Shown: positions 31,234 through 33,173 of the stretch, one piece after another | Position numbering within the stretch: position 1 is the stretch's first letter | Layout: each line of letters starts with the position of its first letter | Origin: Paracoccaceae bacterium | GTDB lineage: Bacteria; Pseudomonadota; Alphaproteobacteria; Rhodobacterales; Rhodobacteraceae | DNA: 33,173 nt | Assembly (NCBI GenBank): GCA_029862205.1 | Contig: JAOTXT010000050.1 | Coordinates: 1 to 33,173, forward strand | Direction of reading: 5' to 3' | The notes under the pieces: generated by a model | Database searches by the model: none | Seen by the model: the letters and a program-made list of their open reading frames with translations, nothing else | Told to the model about the DNA's origin: nothing | Made by a program: the position numbers and the translations under genes

Positions 31234-33069
31234 TCACTCCGCCGCTTCCGCCGCCAGGAACCCGCCGGATTGGCGCGCCCAGAGCTGGGCATAAAGCCCG
31301 CCCTTATCCAGCAGGGCCTGGTGGCTGCCCTCCTCGACGATCCGGCCCTCGTCCATCACCACGATCCGGTCCATCCGCTGGATCGTGCTCAGCCGGTGGG
31401 CGATCGCGATCACGGTCTTGCCGTGCATCAGGTTGCCGAGTGCTGCCTGCACCGCCGCCTCGGTCTCGGAGTCCAGGGCCGAGGTCGCCTCGTCCAGCAC
31501 CAGAACCGGCGCGTCCTTAAGGATCACCCGCGCGAGCGCGATCCGCTGACGCTGTCCGCCCGACAGCTTGACGCCCCGCTCGCCCAGACGCGCTGCATAT
31601 CCCGTCCGGCCGCGGAAATCCGCCAGCTCCTCGATGAACGCGTGCGCCGCAGCCTCTTGCGCAGCCTCGATCGCGTCTGCCTCGCCCGCCTCGGGCCGGC
31701 CATAGAGGATATTGTCGAGCGCCGAGCGGTTGAACATCGCCGCCTCTTGCGTGACCGTCGCGATATTCCGGCGCAGGCCGTCCTGTGTCAGCCGGCGGAT
31801 ATCATGCCCATCGACGGTGATCCGGCCCTCCTCGACATCGTAGAGCCGCAGCAGCAGCGCGACCGCCGTCGACTTGCCCGCGCCCGAGCGGCCGACCAGG
31901 CCCACCTTTTCGCCTGCCCGGACGGTCAGCGAGAACCGGTCCAGCCCACCCCCTTGGTCGCGCCCGAAATGGAACGAGACATTCTCGAACCGGATATCGC
32001 CGCGCAGCGGGGGCGGATCGATGGCATCGGGTGCGTCCGTGACCCGGTGTGGCGGCGTCAGGGTCCGGATCCCGTCCTCCAAAACGCCCAGATTGGCGAA
32101 GATCCCCAGCGCCGTGAAGCTGATCCATCCGGACATCTGTGCCAGCCGGGTCGCGATCAGCCCCGCCATTGCGATCAGTCCCGGCGTCGCTTGGCCGATC
32201 TGCCAGAGATAGAGCGCAGCACCGATCAGCGCGACGGGCAGGACGCCCGCGAGCAGCGACAGCCAGGTCCGGAACGCCCAGGTCATCCGCCCGAATGCAA
32301 AGGCGGTTCGGCGATAGTCCTTGAGCGTGGTCTCCGCTGCCGCCTCCTCGCGTTCGCCGTGGGCGAACAGCTTGACCGTCGCCATATGGCCCAGGCTGTC
32401 GACGAATTGCCCCGCGACCACCGATTTGGCATCGGCCCGGGCCCGGGCCCGGGCCCGAATCCGGGGCAAGAAATAACTCACCAGCCCCAGATAGAGCACG
32501 AACCAAACCGCCAGGATCAATCCCAGCCGCCAATCCGTGCCCTGCAGCAGGAAGAACGCCGCCGCCACGGTCGCGATCCCGAAGACGACCGCATGGACGG
32601 TTTCCTGCACGATCTCGACCAGGGCATAGGTCGATTGGATCTGCTTCTGGCTGAGGCGCCCCGCGAAGTCGTCCTCAAAGAACTTCAGCGATTGACCCAG
32701 GGTGTGGCGGTGGATGCGCAGCACCCCCATCGGATAGAGCGACGGCATCAACGCTCGGCTGTTCATTGCAGCGTTGAGCGAATAGAGCAGCGGCCGCAGC
32801 ACGATGAAGAACGCGGCGATCGCCGCCAATGCCAGCGTATTCCCGGTGAAGAACTGTTCGGCGGATGTGAGGGCGACCTGGTCGACGACCCAGGCAACCA
32901 GCCAGACGCCCACAATCTCGGCGATGCCCGCCAGGACCGACAGAAAAACCAGAAGGCCGATCGCTCGCTCCGCGCCCCGGAACGCCCAACGGCCATAGGC
33001 CCAAAGGCTTTGCGGCGGCGCGCCCTCGGACCTGACGAACGGCTGGATCAGCGTCTCGACGAACCTCAC
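31234..33069 (-). CDS. Half-size ABC exporter (membrane and ATPase domains fused), second of a pair
   Basis: This 611-residue inner-membrane exporter half has a six-helix transmembrane domain at about residues 30-330 and an ATPase domain with Walker A GRSGAGKST, signature LSGGQRQRIALARVIL, Walker B VLVLDEATSALD with catalytic Glu and H-loop IAIAHRLST. All motifs are intact. It resembles MsbA/lipid A- or multidrug-type exporters, and the substrate is unknown. The start is GTG 33069 behind GGAGGAGG, overlapping the stop of the preceding paralogue (GTGA). The longer frame to 33144 is not needed. A GGCCCG hexamer is repeated four times at 32434-32457, encoding Arg-Ala pairs in a cytoplasmic loop. 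Confidence 0.92.
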   Translation of the reverse strand: MRFVETLIQPFVRSEGAPPQSLWAYGRWAFRGAERAIGLLVFLSVLAGIAEIVGVWLVAWVVDQVALTSAEQFFTGNTLALAAIAAFFIVLRPLLYSLNAAMNSRALMPSLYPMGVLRIHRHTLGQSLKFFEDDFAGRLSQKQIQSTYALVEIVQETVHAVVFGIATVAAAFFLLQGTDWRLGLILAVWFVLYLGLVSYFLPRIRARARARADAKSVVAGQFVDSLGHMATVKLFAHGEREEAAAETTLKDYRRTAFAFGRMTWAFRTWLSLLAGVLPVALIGAALYLWQIGQATPGLIAMAGLIATRLAQMSGWISFTALGIFANLGVLEDGIRTLTPPHRVTDAPDAIDPPPLRGDIRFENVSFHFGRDQGGGLDRFSLTVRAGEKVGLVGRSGAGKSTAVALLLRLYDVEEGRITVDGHDIRRLTQDGLRRNIATVTQEAAMFNRSALDNILYGRPEAGEADAIEAAQEAAAHAFIEELADFRGRTGYAARLGERGVKLSGGQRQRIALARVILKDAPVLVLDEATSALDSETEAAVQAALGNLMHGKTVIAIAHRLSTIQRMDRIVVMDEGRIVEEGSHQALLDKGGLYAQLWARQSGGFLAAEAAE

Positions 33070-33173
33070 GCGACCTCCTCCGGGGTCTCGGTGGCGTCGC
33101 CGCCGTGATCCGCCATCAGGAATCCACCCGATTGCCGTGCCCACAGCCGGGCATAGAGCCCGCCCCGGTCCAG
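33066..33173 (-). CDS. C-terminus of a second half-size ABC exporter (cut by window edge)
   Basis: Only the last 35 residues are inside the window. They read LDRGGLYARLWARQSGGFL followed by a short acidic tail ending EEVA. The first part is nearly identical to the C-terminus of the neighbouring exporter (LDKGGLYAQLWARQSGGFL), so this is a paralogous half-transporter. Its TGA (33066-33068) overlaps the GTG start of the neighbour, and the two probably form a heterodimer. Confidence 0.85.
   Translation of the reverse strand: MDRGGLYARLWARQSGGFLMADHGGDATETPEEVA

Overview
The window is GC-rich chromosomal DNA from an alphaproteobacterium, most likely a Rhodobacterales (Rhodobacter/Roseobacter-type) organism. 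The best evidence is the fbc-type cytochrome bc1 operon. Its Rieske and cytochrome b ligand residues fall at the positions I recall for Rhodobacter capsulatus (Rieske C133/H135/C153/H156; cytochrome b H97/H111/H198/H212). No phage, transposase, integrase or CRISPR array is visible. Most of the window reads as vertically inherited core and accessory genes. Several starts are TTG or GTG, and 4-nt stop/start overlaps are frequent.

Layout. 1-3 kb: end of an unknown CDS overlapping an acyl-CoA synthetase, then a secreted SOUL-type haem-binding protein facing a lipoprotein. 3-7.2 kb: glmU-glmS-lipoprotein operon (UDP-GlcNAc synthesis) diverging from a gph-like HAD phosphatase. The shared intergenic region holds a near-palindromic CtrA-like box. 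7.2 kb: tRNA-Val(CAC) with its own promoter. 7.3-12.6 kb: a complete peptide/nickel-type ABC importer on the minus strand (binding protein, two permeases, two ATPases), tightly overlapped. 12.8-15.2 kb: an unusual 785-residue single-pass membrane protein with a cytoplasmic domain, a periplasmic peptidoglycan-binding domain and a Gly/Asp repeat tail encoded by a minisatellite. 15.2-16.7 kb: a luciferase-like flavin monooxygenase preceded by a possible 33-codon leader ORF. 16.7-22.1 kb: an outer-membrane barrel gene diverging from a mosaic RTX secreted protein, followed by an OmpR-type response regulator and its histidine kinase.

22.2-25.2 kb: three Tad-type minor pilin genes (TadG with a von Willebrand domain and two TadE-like) with an AT-rich upstream region. 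25.2-29.2 kb: aroC and, behind a strong intrinsic terminator, the petABC operon. 29.4-33.2 kb: trmL overlapping tail-to-tail with a DNA methyltransferase of unusual motif order, then a pair of REP-like covarying hairpins, then two overlapping half-size ABC exporter genes, the second cut by the window edge.

Envelope construction is a recurring theme: GlmU/GlmS feed peptidoglycan and LPS precursors, and the peptidoglycan-binding protein, barrel, RTX protein and Tad pilins are envelope or surface products. The most distinctive items are the PG-binding protein with its variable-looking repeat tail, the three-module RTX protein beside a barrel gene and a two-component system, the REPIN-like element, and the CtrA-like box at glmU/gph.
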